A stretch of DNA of 7,306 nucleotides, from the NCBI GenBank assembly GCA_030836605.1, contig JAUPMC010000030.1, positions 1 to 7,306 of the forward strand, in the 5' to 3' direction. Shown here one piece after another: positions 1 through 6,055 of the stretch. A model generated the notes under the pieces. It made no database searches. It had not been told where the DNA came from and worked only from the letters and a program-made list of their open reading frames with translations. The stretch is from Thermoplasmatota archaeon (GTDB lineage: Archaea > Thermoplasmatota > Thermoplasmata > UBA10834). Each line of letters opens with the position of its first letter. Position 1 is the stretch's first letter. The position numbers were made by a program, and so were the translations under genes.

Positions 1-295
1 CGCACGCTATCCGCGTTCTTCCGATCATATGATTCCTCCACGAATAGACTGTACTCACTTCCGATGAGGGCGGCGCCTCAGAGGCTGGCGTCGGGCCGGC
101 CCATGCACACACTCGCGGTATGAGGCCTCCCGCTAGCTCTTATCATCCGACGTCCGCTGAGGCTCCTCCCCGTGCTAATGAACAATTCTATGCTATACTA
201 AGTTTGCGCACTGACCTGCTCAAAAACCCGCGGCCGGGGCGAACCGCCCGGGTGCCCCCGAAAGGCTATTTAGGCCGCAGCCGTACCCCGGGCAC
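1..295. other. non-coding upstream stretch
   Basis: No gene can be supported in these 295 bases. Short open frames here have arginine- and proline-rich translations typical of GC-rich non-coding DNA. An AT-rich island lies around 178-207, including TATACTAA at 194-201, and could be a promoter, but it is about 95 bases from the next start codon. A short inverted repeat, GGGCG / AAC / CGCCC, sits at 237-249. The stretch probably separates an unseen upstream gene from the translation-factor-like gene. Confidence 0.5.
266..273 (+). promoter_or_regulatory. candidate box A for the EF-like gene
   Basis: CTATTTAG lies about 26 bases before the ATG at 296, with a purine-rich CGAAAGG just upstream where a BRE would sit. 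Archaeal transcription starts about 25 bases downstream of box A, so it would begin at or next to the ATG and give a leaderless message. That agrees with the lack of any Shine-Dalgarno sequence before this ATG (CCGTACCCCGGGCAC). The match to the box A consensus is only partial. Confidence 0.35.
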
Positions 296-1261
296 ATGGG
301 CAACTTCACAGTCGTCGTCTGCGGCTCCCCGGACTACGCCAAGAACCTCGGGAAGAGATCGACCGCCTCGGACATGACCTTCTTCGACATCAAGAGCGGC
401 GACGCGACAGTCACGTTCGTCGAGCCGACGAAGTACCCGGAGAGGCTCTCGACGCTGTTCCACGCCGCGTCCATGGCCGACGCCGCCCTGGTCGTCGTCG
501 ACGAGATCGGCCCTGTCCTCGGCGAGACGATAGTCATGCTCCACTGCGTCGGCGTCCGGAAAGGATGGCTCCTGCTCAGGAACTACATCACGCTGGACCA
601 GCTCGCGCCGTTCCTGAAGGGGACGGCGCTGGAGGGATACGAGCCCGTCCAGGACGACCACGCCGCCCTCAGGGAACTGATGCTCGGCGAGGCTGCCAAG
701 GCGGGCTCCGACGAGCCGGAGGGCGACTCGTGCGGGTCCGTGCCGATTGACCACCACTTCGACGTGAAGGGCGTGGGGACGGTCATACTCGGGCGGGTCG
801 CGGACGGGCACATCAGGAAACACGACGCCATCAGGGTCCTCCCAGGGGGCAAGGACGCTGAGATAAGGTCCATACAGAAGCACGACGACGACTATGACTG
901 GGCCGTCAAGGGGGACAGGGTCGGCCTGGCCCTGAAGGGAGTGGGCGCCGAGGAGCTGGACAGGGGCATGGTCCTCACCACGGACCCCGCGCTCATCGAG
1001 AGATCGACGCTGACCTGCGTCGTCGAGGTCGTCAAGTACTGGACGACCCCGATCACGGAGGGGATGGTCCTCCATGTCGGGCACTGGATGCAGTTCGTGC
1101 CCGCGAAGGTAGAGGAGGTCTCCGAAGGCGCCGACAAGAGGCGGCCCCGGGTCACGATGCAGTTTCAGAAGCCGCTCGCGTTCAAACCCGGCTCGAAGGC
1201 GGCCCTCGCGTACCTGGAGGGCGGGAAGCTCAGGGTCGTCGGCACAGTGGCACTCGAGTAG
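296..1261 (+). CDS. EF-Tu/SelB-like protein with degenerate, probably GTPase-dead G domain
   Basis: The 321-residue protein has the three-part layout of the EF-Tu/EF-1A/SelB family. Residues 1-115 are a G-like domain, about 145-235 are beta-barrel domain 2 (HHFDVKGVGTVILGRV, then GDRVGLALKGV and RGMVL), and about 240-321 are domain 3. The nucleotide-binding motifs are gone: the P-loop region reads GSPDYAKNLGKRSTASD, switch II reads VEPTKYPER instead of DxPGH, and the NKxD position reads LRNYIT. From memory, archaeal SelB paralogs with this same LGK...TASD / EPTKYPER pattern occur in methanogens and relatives, so this looks like a real conserved family and not a broken gene. A role in translation or aminoacyl-tRNA handling is inference only. 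The ATG is chosen because the N terminus fits the family; it may be leaderless. It stands alone and converges on the next gene. Confidence 0.8.
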   Translation: MGNFTVVVCGSPDYAKNLGKRSTASDMTFFDIKSGDATVTFVEPTKYPERLSTLFHAASMADAALVVVDEIGPVLGETIVMLHCVGVRKGWLLLRNYITLDQLAPFLKGTALEGYEPVQDDHAALRELMLGEAAKAGSDEPEGDSCGSVPIDHHFDVKGVGTVILGRVADGHIRKHDAIRVLPGGKDAEIRSIQKHDDDYDWAVKGDRVGLALKGVGAEELDRGMVLTTDPALIERSTLTCVVEVVKYWTTPITEGMVLHVGHWMQFVPAKVEEVSEGADKRRPRVTMQFQKPLAFKPGSKAALAYLEGGKLRVVGTVALE

Positions 1262-1304
1262 GGCGATGGCCGAACCCTTCGTTAGAGAATGAAAATACTG
1301 TTTA

Positions 1305-1325
1305 GGCTGCGGGGTCGCCGCAGCC
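1305..1325. terminator. hairpin terminator between convergent genes
   Basis: A perfect 8-bp inverted repeat, GGCTGCGG (1305-1312) and CCGCAGCC (1318-1325), encloses a 5-base loop. It lies 44 bases after the EF-like stop and 33 bases after the stop of the convergent peptidase gene. On the minus strand it is followed by the T-rich TATTTTCATTCTC, so it best serves the peptidase gene. It could also act on the plus strand. Confidence 0.55.
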
Positions 1326-1357
1326 CGTGAAATCGTTTCTCCGGTACCAGGCCGTTC

Positions 1358-2740
1358 TCAGTCCATGGTGAGCGGCTCGTCCGTCATGCAGAACGTGAAG
1401 ACGAACTCGTCCCAGTGCGTGTCCACGACGAACGCCATGCCCCAGTAGAGCGTGCTCCCGAAGGTCTCCGCCTCAGCCAGCGTCTCAAGCTGGTACTGCG
1501 GGTTCAGCCACTCGTTGCACCAGGTGAACATGACCGATATGCCCGAGGTCCTCAGCACCGCCCCGCCCGGGGTGATGATGTGGTTCTCGTACAGGACGAC
1601 CGCGTCCACGCCGGCCACGACTGCGTCCGCCAGCTTCTGCAGGTCGGGTATGTAGTCGCCGAGCTTGTCCGCGAACAGGCCGAGGTCGACGAACGGCATC
1701 TGCTCACCCATGTACGTCGGTATCCTTGGCGTCTGAGACTCGGCCGAGGATATCGCGCCTCTGTAGCCTGGGTCGGTCGCGTAGCCACCGTCTATCAGCT
1801 CGCTGGCCAGTGCGTCGACGCTCATGGCGAGGTCTTCGGCCGGCTGTCCGAGCTGGAAGAACGAAAGGGTCACGTCCCCGAAGTACTCTAGCCCCGGGCC
1901 CGTCAAGGAGTTCACGTTCGCGTAGAACTCGACATACGAGTCGACTATCGCCTTCCCGATGTCCAGCATCTCTGCCCCTGGGTCGCCCTCGACCGCCTCG
2001 AGTATGGCGGTGTAGTTCATCCCGTCCCACGGGACCAGGTTGACCGAGGCGAACATGTAGTCCGCGATGTCCCTGTTCTCGTACACGACCTCTATCGCGC
2101 CGTTGAGGCACGCGTCGTACCCGATGATGTCGATCTTGAAGTCCATCTCATCCTCGGCCGCCACTATCGCTGCCGCGGTCTCAGGCGTCGTGAGCCTCGA
2201 GGACCAGAAGACGCCCGGGGTCACCTCTATCAAGGTGCTGTCGTCCCAGCAGACGCCCCTCCAGCCGCCCCCGTGGTCCCACAGGACCAGCATGTAGTTG
2301 TCGGCAGGGGCGAACTCCACGGCGTTCACCAAGAAGTAGGTGAGCGTCGCGCCGTCGCCCATGTCGAGCTCTCCGGGGCACTCATCCACTCCAAGGATAT
2401 CCGCGCAGTCACAGTCGTGACTGTCTGGCGAGACATGGTTGTATCCGGCGTCGTCGACGACGTACCAGTGGGTCCCTTCCAAGGCCGTGAAGGTGTCCAT
2501 CAGGACTATGACCGTGACGTCTCCGGTCGAGCCGGCGGTCTCCATCTCCACGAAGTCCGCCAGGCCGGCGGGCTCAAGGTTGTTGTCGCCGCACAGGTAG
2601 ACCATGATCGTCCAGCTGTCCGCATCCTCTTCTACATCAGACAAGGCCGGAGGCGCTCCGACAGCGCTGACGCCCACGAAGGCGACAGCGGCTGACATGA
2701 GCAAGGCTACCGCGACCATGCCTGCTAGTATTCTCCGCAT
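1358..2740 (-). CDS. secreted clostripain-family (C11) cysteine peptidase, long divergent copy
   Basis: This 460-residue protein is a predicted secreted endopeptidase of clan CD family C11. Residues 1-29 form a signal peptide (MRR, then a hydrophobic stretch ending near AVGA). The first core strand is WTIMVYLCGDNNLEP (43-57). The catalytic His156 is in WDHGGGW and the catalytic Cys211 in YDAC; their 55-residue spacing equals clostripain's (His176, Cys231, from memory). Asp209 and Asp239, at -2 and +28 from Cys, match the acidic S1 residues recalled for PmC11, so cleavage after Arg or Lys is likely. No C-terminal membrane anchor or sorting motif is seen. Unlike the two copies nearby, it has a Cys- and Asp-rich insertion at 100-124. 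The start at 2740 is preferred over the in-frame ATG at 2773 because GAGGGGG lies just upstream and the signal peptide then starts cleanly. The substrate is unknown. Confidence 0.88.
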   Translation of the reverse strand: MRRILAGMVAVALLMSAAVAFVGVSAVGAPPALSDVEEDADSWTIMVYLCGDNNLEPAGLADFVEMETAGSTGDVTVIVLMDTFTALEGTHWYVVDDAGYNHVSPDSHDCDCADILGVDECPGELDMGDGATLTYFLVNAVEFAPADNYMLVLWDHGGGWRGVCWDDSTLIEVTPGVFWSSRLTTPETAAAIVAAEDEMDFKIDIIGYDACLNGAIEVVYENRDIADYMFASVNLVPWDGMNYTAILEAVEGDPGAEMLDIGKAIVDSYVEFYANVNSLTGPGLEYFGDVTLSFFQLGQPAEDLAMSVDALASELIDGGYATDPGYRGAISSAESQTPRIPTYMGEQMPFVDLGLFADKLGDYIPDLQKLADAVVAGVDAVVLYENHIITPGGAVLRTSGISVMFTWCNEWLNPQYQLETLAEAETFGSTLYWGMAFVVDTHWDEFVFTFCMTDEPLTMD

Positions 2741-2750
2741 TTCTCTTCCC

Positions 2751-2757
2751 CCTCTTT
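2751..2757 (-). promoter_or_regulatory. Shine-Dalgarno site setting the start of the C11 gene
   Basis: On the minus strand GAGGGGG lies about ten bases before the ATG at 2740 (GAGGGGGAAGAGAAATG). No comparable site precedes the in-frame ATG at 2773, so the shorter protein is the better model. Confidence 0.6.
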
Positions 2758-2815
2758 CAATCGTCAAGCGCATGTCCGAAACTGTGCACAGACCGGCCTT
2801 GATTCGGGTTGGCGC

Positions 2816-2823
2816 TATAAAAG
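2816..2823 (-). promoter_or_regulatory. box A promoter of the minus-strand C11 gene
   Basis: On the minus strand this reads CTTTTATA and contains TTTATA, a full match to the archaeal box A core YTTAWA. Transcription would start near 2793, leaving a leader of about 50 bases that carries the Shine-Dalgarno site. The plus-strand reading TATAAAAG is also TATA-like but has no gene at a fitting distance. Confidence 0.5.
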
Positions 2824-2848
2824 GGTATTGAACACCTGACCACCGCCC

Positions 2849-2877
2849 CTAGGACGGCCCGGACAGCGTCTAGGACG
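2849..2877. repeat. 8-bp direct repeats 21 bp apart, possible operator
   Basis: CTAGGACG occurs at 2849-2856 and again at 2870-2877, so the copies start 21 bp apart, two turns of B-DNA. They lie about 26 to 60 bases upstream of the C11 box A, where an activator or repressor could bind the same DNA face twice. No regulator gene is present in the window. A chance repeat in GC-rich DNA is possible. Confidence 0.3.
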
Positions 2878-2949
2878 ATCTCGTAAAGACAAAGAAGGGG
2901 CGACCGAGGTGTGCCTCGAGTTCGCCGCGCTCGTCGTGGTTGAGCGAAT

Positions 2950-3167
2950 GTGCACTCCGTGCTGTTCCTAGTCGTGAGCGTGCTCTTCAGGAAGCCCGTG
3001 TCCTCCGGCATCTTCTACGCATCCATCTGGGAGGGATTCATCGGCTCCATCCCAGGGGCCATACAGAAGTCCTCCGTGAAGCGCCACCTCGGGAGCATCG
3101 GCTCGAACTCCTCGTGGCCTTCGTCGCGCTCGGAGCGTACCTGTTCAGGGAGACCGAACTGGCATGA
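2950..3167 (+). pseudogene. remnant of an ABC-2 type transporter permease
   Basis: In the frame starting at 2950 the translation reads HSVLFLVVSVLFRKPVSSG, then IFYASIWEGFIGSIPGAIQ. This resembles the part of ABC-2 permeases with a membrane helix, an LFR(R/K)P turn and a YxxxWE...LPG...I(Q/R) segment. After about residue 50 this frame loses sense. The next frame (stop at 3165-3167) then reads LELLVAFVALGAYLFRETELA, which looks like the last helix and charged tail of the same family. A TGA at 2941-2943 blocks the frame upstream. It is therefore a fragment that has lost its N-terminal part and most of the segment between the two pieces, and is frameshifted. The intact protein would have been a membrane export subunit working with an ATPase, which is not seen here. 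A working short membrane protein is unlikely. Assignment is by pattern memory, not a search. Confidence 0.55.
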
Positions 3168-3229
3168 GACGGGCTTGACCGTGTGGGAGAGACACTCTCA
3201 GCCCAAATACTCGGACGACTATTCACCCG

Positions 3230-3266
3230 CAAGGGGCCGGAGGGGAAAGCCGACCCCTTGGTGGGG
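3230..3266 (+). promoter_or_regulatory. hairpin and ribosome-binding site before the second C11 gene
   Basis: CAAGGGG (3230-3236) can pair with CCCCTTG (3254-3260) around a 17-base loop. The right arm ends at the G that begins GGTGGGG (3260-3266), the likely Shine-Dalgarno sequence three bases before the ATG at 3270. If this lies in the mRNA leader, the fold would border the ribosome site and could tune translation. No clear box A was found at the right distance upstream. Confidence 0.3.
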
Positions 3267-3269
3267 CAT

Positions 3270-4442
3270 ATGAAAGAAAAAATCAGTGGGGCATCACTTA
3301 GTGTGATTGTCGCCGTCTGTCTCGCGCTGCCGGCCGTATTTGCCTTCGGCGCGACCCAGACGCGGGCGGAAGAGACGACTGCATCGTGGACCATATCGTT
3401 GTACATAGACGCGGACAACAACTTCGACACGTACTGGGAAGGCCTCAGCCTGCTGTACCTGCAGAACATCCCGGCGAGCGCGGAGGTCAACATTGTCGCC
3501 TTCGTGGACCGACTGGAGTACCCGGGGACCGAGCTGTGGGAGATCGAGGGAAGCACCGCCCAGATCGTCGAGACGTTCCCCGAGATGAACTTCGGGGACG
3601 GGGCGACGCTCAGCTGGGTGATCAGCCAGACCGCGACGCGGTATCCTTCCGAGCACCTGCTCATCGACCTGTGGGACCACGGGAGCGCGTGGAACGGGTT
3701 CTGCGGGGACGACACTTCCGGCGATTGGATGTACCTGGACGAGCTCAGGGCGGCCATAACCGACGCCGGGGCGTACATCGACATCCTCGCATGCGACGCG
3801 TGCTCGATGGCGAGCGTGGAGACCGCGTACGCGGCGTCTCTGACAGGCCTCGTCGACATATTGGTCGCGTCCCTCGAGACGGTCGCGGGCGACGGCTTCC
3901 CGTACGACTTCATGTTCACGCCCGTGGCGCTGGACCCGACGAGGACGCCGGACCAGGTCGCGAGCGACATGATCGACGGGTGGGCGCAGTACTACGACCC
4001 GCGGAGCGAGTACTACTACGCCACGCTCAGCGCCATCAGGGTCAGCAGCGTGTACCAGTCGATGGCGACGATCGGCGCGTGGTGTGACGAGATCCACGCG
4101 AACCTCGGGGCGTATTACCGGACCTACAAGACAGTGGTCAGGGACACTTACTCCGTGTTCTACACGAAGTACCAGGTGGACATGGTGGACCTCGGGAACA
4201 ACATGCTCGCGAACTCCAAGATCACCGACCCTGAGCTCAGGGCCCTTACGCAAGCGGTGATCGCGGCGGTCGAGGGGGCTGTCCTGTACCTGGACAACTC
4301 CGAGAGCACGACGATGTGCGGAGGCATGACCATGTGGTGGGGGACGTCGACCGAGTGGGCGTCGTACTCAGATGTCTACGCCGGCCTCGACTTCGCCCTC
4401 GCCACGGGTTGGTACGACTTCCTCGTGGACTACAACAGCTGA
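3270..4442 (+). CDS. secreted clostripain-family (C11) cysteine peptidase, first tandem copy
   Basis: This 390-residue predicted secreted peptidase has an N-terminal signal peptide (MKEK, hydrophobic core, likely cut near TRA at 33). The C11 core starts at ASWTISLYIDADNNF (38-52). Catalytic His137 lies in LWDHGSAW and Cys178 in CDACSMA, 41 residues apart. The strand after Cys has the family pattern VASLETVAGDGFPY (199-212), with Asp176 and Asp208 as likely S1 acidic residues, so Arg or Lys is the expected P1 residue. No lipobox or C-terminal anchor is seen. The ATG at 3270 is favoured over the upstream in-frame ATG at 3183: it follows GGTGGGG and gives a clean signal peptide, whereas the longer form adds 29 residues without family likeness. 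The next gene begins 190 bases downstream and encodes a close paralog with the same ending (TGWYDFLVDYNS here). Confidence 0.88.
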   Translation: MKEKISGASLSVIVAVCLALPAVFAFGATQTRAEETTASWTISLYIDADNNFDTYWEGLSLLYLQNIPASAEVNIVAFVDRLEYPGTELWEIEGSTAQIVETFPEMNFGDGATLSWVISQTATRYPSEHLLIDLWDHGSAWNGFCGDDTSGDWMYLDELRAAITDAGAYIDILACDACSMASVETAYAASLTGLVDILVASLETVAGDGFPYDFMFTPVALDPTRTPDQVASDMIDGWAQYYDPRSEYYYATLSAIRVSSVYQSMATIGAWCDEIHANLGAYYRTYKTVVRDTYSVFYTKYQVDMVDLGNNMLANSKITDPELRALTQAVIAAVEGAVLYLDNSESTTMCGGMTMWWGTSTEWASYSDVYAGLDFALATGWYDFLVDYNS

Positions 4443-4461
4443 ACTCGAAACCCAAACGGCA

Positions 4462-4484
4462 GGGGAGGGGGCAACCCCTTCCCC
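4462..4484 (+). terminator. hairpin after the first tandem C11 gene
   Basis: GGGGAGGGG (4462-4470) pairs with CCCCTTCCCC (4475-4484) around a GCAA loop of the stable GNRA type, with one G-T pair or a bulged T. It starts 20 bases after the stop codon. The following GTCTTCGTTCT is only mildly T-rich, so it may terminate transcription or protect the 3' end. It separates the two tandem peptidase genes. Confidence 0.5.
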
Positions 4485-4563
4485 GTCTTCGTTCTACAGT
4501 CCGGAGACTCGATAGCTGGCCCGGCGGATTTCGTCACATGGACATGCCACCCAGCTGAGTTGT

Positions 4564-4572
4564 CTTAAGTAT
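4564..4572 (+). promoter_or_regulatory. candidate box A for the second tandem C11 gene
   Basis: CTTAAGTAT matches five of six positions of the YTTAWA box A core. It lies about 65 bases before the ATG at 4633, which would place the transcript start near 4593 and leave a leader of about 40 bases. With the hairpin upstream, it suggests this gene has its own promoter. Confidence 0.35.
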
Positions 4573-4632
4573 CCAGATGACCATTCTGGCACCCACAGGG
4601 AACACGCTCCGGCGGGTCTCTGAAGGGGAAAG

Positions 4633-5799
4633 ATGGGCATGAGGAACAGAAGAAGGTATATTTTGAGCATGGCAGTAGTGGCTGTCCTGCTGGTGCCCAG
4701 CATGTTGCTGGTGGCGCCGACAGGTAAGGCGGAATCGACCGCGTCGTGGACCTTCGCGATATATGTCGCCGGGGACAACTCCCTCGAGAATTATTGGGAC
4801 TCGACGACCCTTCCATTCCTGAAGGCTGTCCCGGCCAGCGACCAGGTGAACTTGGTTGCTCTCCTGGACATGAAGTCGACATCCACGATCGAGATAGTGA
4901 AGGTCTCCGGGACGACCGTGACCACGGTGGAGACCTATGGCGAGATGGACACCGGGAGTCCGGCCACCCTCACGTGGTGGATTGACCGCGCCACGACCCT
5001 CTGGCCGTCCACGTATTTCGGGCTCATGCTATGGGACCACGGCTTCGGTTGGCATTACATATGCTCGGACGACACGTCCGTGAGCTCCATGGACATGCCG
5101 GAACTGCAGAGCGCGATCGCGAACGCGGGCAATGTGATCAACGTCCTCGAGCTCGATGCGTGCAACATGGCGATGATCGAGGTGGCGTACCAGGTGTCGC
5201 TGACGAACCTCGTGCAGTACATGGTCGCATCCGAGGAATACATGGCTGGAGATGGCCTCCCGTTGACCGATGTCCTGACGCCGCTCGCGAACAACCCGTC
5301 GATGCTGCCCAGGGACCTGTCAATAGTGATGGTGGACGCATACGGAGCCTACTACACCAACTCCAACGGTGGCAAGATGACGCTCTCGTCCATCGATTTG
5401 CCGCAGCTGAGAACGACGATCGGAACGTTCACGACGTGGTCGGCGAGGATGTCGTACCTGCTGCCCACATACAAGGCCTACTATGCCGCAGCGGTCAAGG
5501 CGACGCACTACATGACAGCGATTCCGAGCATGCTCGATCTCTACGACCTCGGGTACCATCTGCTGGGCACAAAGGGAGTGACCGACACTTTGCTCAGGAC
5601 TGCGACCGCGAACATGCAGTCGTCACTGCTATCGTACATCGTCGATTCCTGGGGAGGACCGAAGATGCTAGACTGCAAGGGGATATCGTTCTACTGGGCG
5701 ACCTACAACGACTGGTACTATGACGAGGTCGCTTACAGACAGACTGGCTTCGCAGCGGACACCGGATGGGACGACTTCCTCGAGGCGTACAACGTATAG
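4633..5799 (+). CDS. secreted clostripain-family (C11) cysteine peptidase, second tandem copy
   Basis: This 388-residue paralog of the preceding gene has a signal peptide with a basic start (MGMRNRRR), a hydrophobic core and a likely cut after GKA at 33. The mature part starts ASWTFAIYVAGDNSLENYW. Catalytic His136 is in LWDHGFGW and Cys177 in LDACNMA, 41 residues apart. Asp175 and Asp207 (VASEEYMAGDG) are the probable S1 residues, so cleavage after Arg or Lys is expected. It has no Lys or Arg between His136 and Cys177, where clostripain and PmC11 are cut to mature, so activation may differ or not be needed. The end, TGWDDFLEAYNV, matches the neighbour's. The ATG at 4633 follows AAGGGGAAAG; the ATG at 4639 is a possible alternative. 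It is probably transcribed alone, given a candidate promoter before it and a hairpin after it. Confidence 0.88.
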   Translation: MGMRNRRRYILSMAVVAVLLVPSMLLVAPTGKAESTASWTFAIYVAGDNSLENYWDSTTLPFLKAVPASDQVNLVALLDMKSTSTIEIVKVSGTTVTTVETYGEMDTGSPATLTWWIDRATTLWPSTYFGLMLWDHGFGWHYICSDDTSVSSMDMPELQSAIANAGNVINVLELDACNMAMIEVAYQVSLTNLVQYMVASEEYMAGDGLPLTDVLTPLANNPSMLPRDLSIVMVDAYGAYYTNSNGGKMTLSSIDLPQLRTTIGTFTTWSARMSYLLPTYKAYYAAAVKATHYMTAIPSMLDLYDLGYHLLGTKGVTDTLLRTATANMQSSLLSYIVDSWGGPKMLDCKGISFYWATYNDWYYDEVAYRQTGFAADTGWDDFLEAYNV

Positions 5800-5820
5800 C
5801 GGTGAAACCACAGGAGAGCA

Positions 5821-5847
5821 GGAGAGGGGGCGGTCGGCTCCCTCTCC
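5821..5847 (+). terminator. hairpin terminator after the second tandem C11 gene
   Basis: GGAGAGGG (5821-5828) and CCCTCTCC (5840-5847) form a perfect 8-bp stem, extendable inward by a G-T and a G-C pair. T-rich ATTCATTTCTATC follows. It starts 21 bases after the peptidase stop. The acetyltransferase gene converges from the other side but ends over 200 bases away. Confidence 0.6.
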
Positions 5848-6055
5848 ATTCATTTCTATCCCGTAGGATATGCCCGTGTCTCGGTCTTGCTGCACCCTCC
5901 GCATGAGGGACTGAGAATCAGAGCGGGCCCGGCGGGCGTCGCTTCGCCAACGTGCCGTCAACCCGAGGAGCTGGTTCGACCCGGAGTTCTGATGCGCTCG
6001 GATTCGAACCCTCGACATCTCTGCCTTGGCCGGCCTGCCATCCAACCCTGCGGGC
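5848..6055. other. convergent intergenic spacer with tRNA-like fragments
   Basis: No gene is supported here. Two short stretches repeat parts of the tRNA-Arg gene at the window end: AGCGGGCCCGG at 5922-5932 (as at 7262-7272) and GGATTCGAACCC at 6000-6011 (as at 7275-7286). In the tRNA they are nearly adjacent, but here they are 67 bases apart. The second is a T-loop sequence on the minus strand, but its flanks pair at only two of five T-stem positions, and no matching acceptor stem was found. This is a decayed tRNA piece, an old attachment-site trace, or chance. Confidence 0.3.

Noticed and set aside
120..377. Small plus-strand open frame overlapping the EF-like start
   Set aside because: It is Pro- and Arg-rich, overlaps the real gene in another frame and has no ribosome site or homology-like pattern.
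266..1084. Minus-strand open frame of 272 codons opposite the EF-like gene
   Set aside because: It has a skewed Arg/Val/Asp composition with no motif. The plus-strand frame has recognisable EF domains 2 and 3.
3310..3326. Possible lipoprotein signal in the first tandem peptidase (Cys17 in the signal peptide)
   Set aside because: Residues before the Cys read VAV and do not fit the lipobox, and the Cys lies in the middle of the hydrophobic core.
3038..3970. Long minus-strand open frame of 310 codons opposite the first tandem peptidase
   Set aside because: It is low-complexity, rich in Ser, Thr and Arg, and lies opposite a gene with clear C11 catalytic motifs. Long antisense frames are common in GC-rich DNA.
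3294..4253. Second minus-strand open frame of 319 codons over the same gene
   Set aside because: Its translation is Arg-, Val- and His-rich without any domain pattern, as expected from the complement of the real frame.
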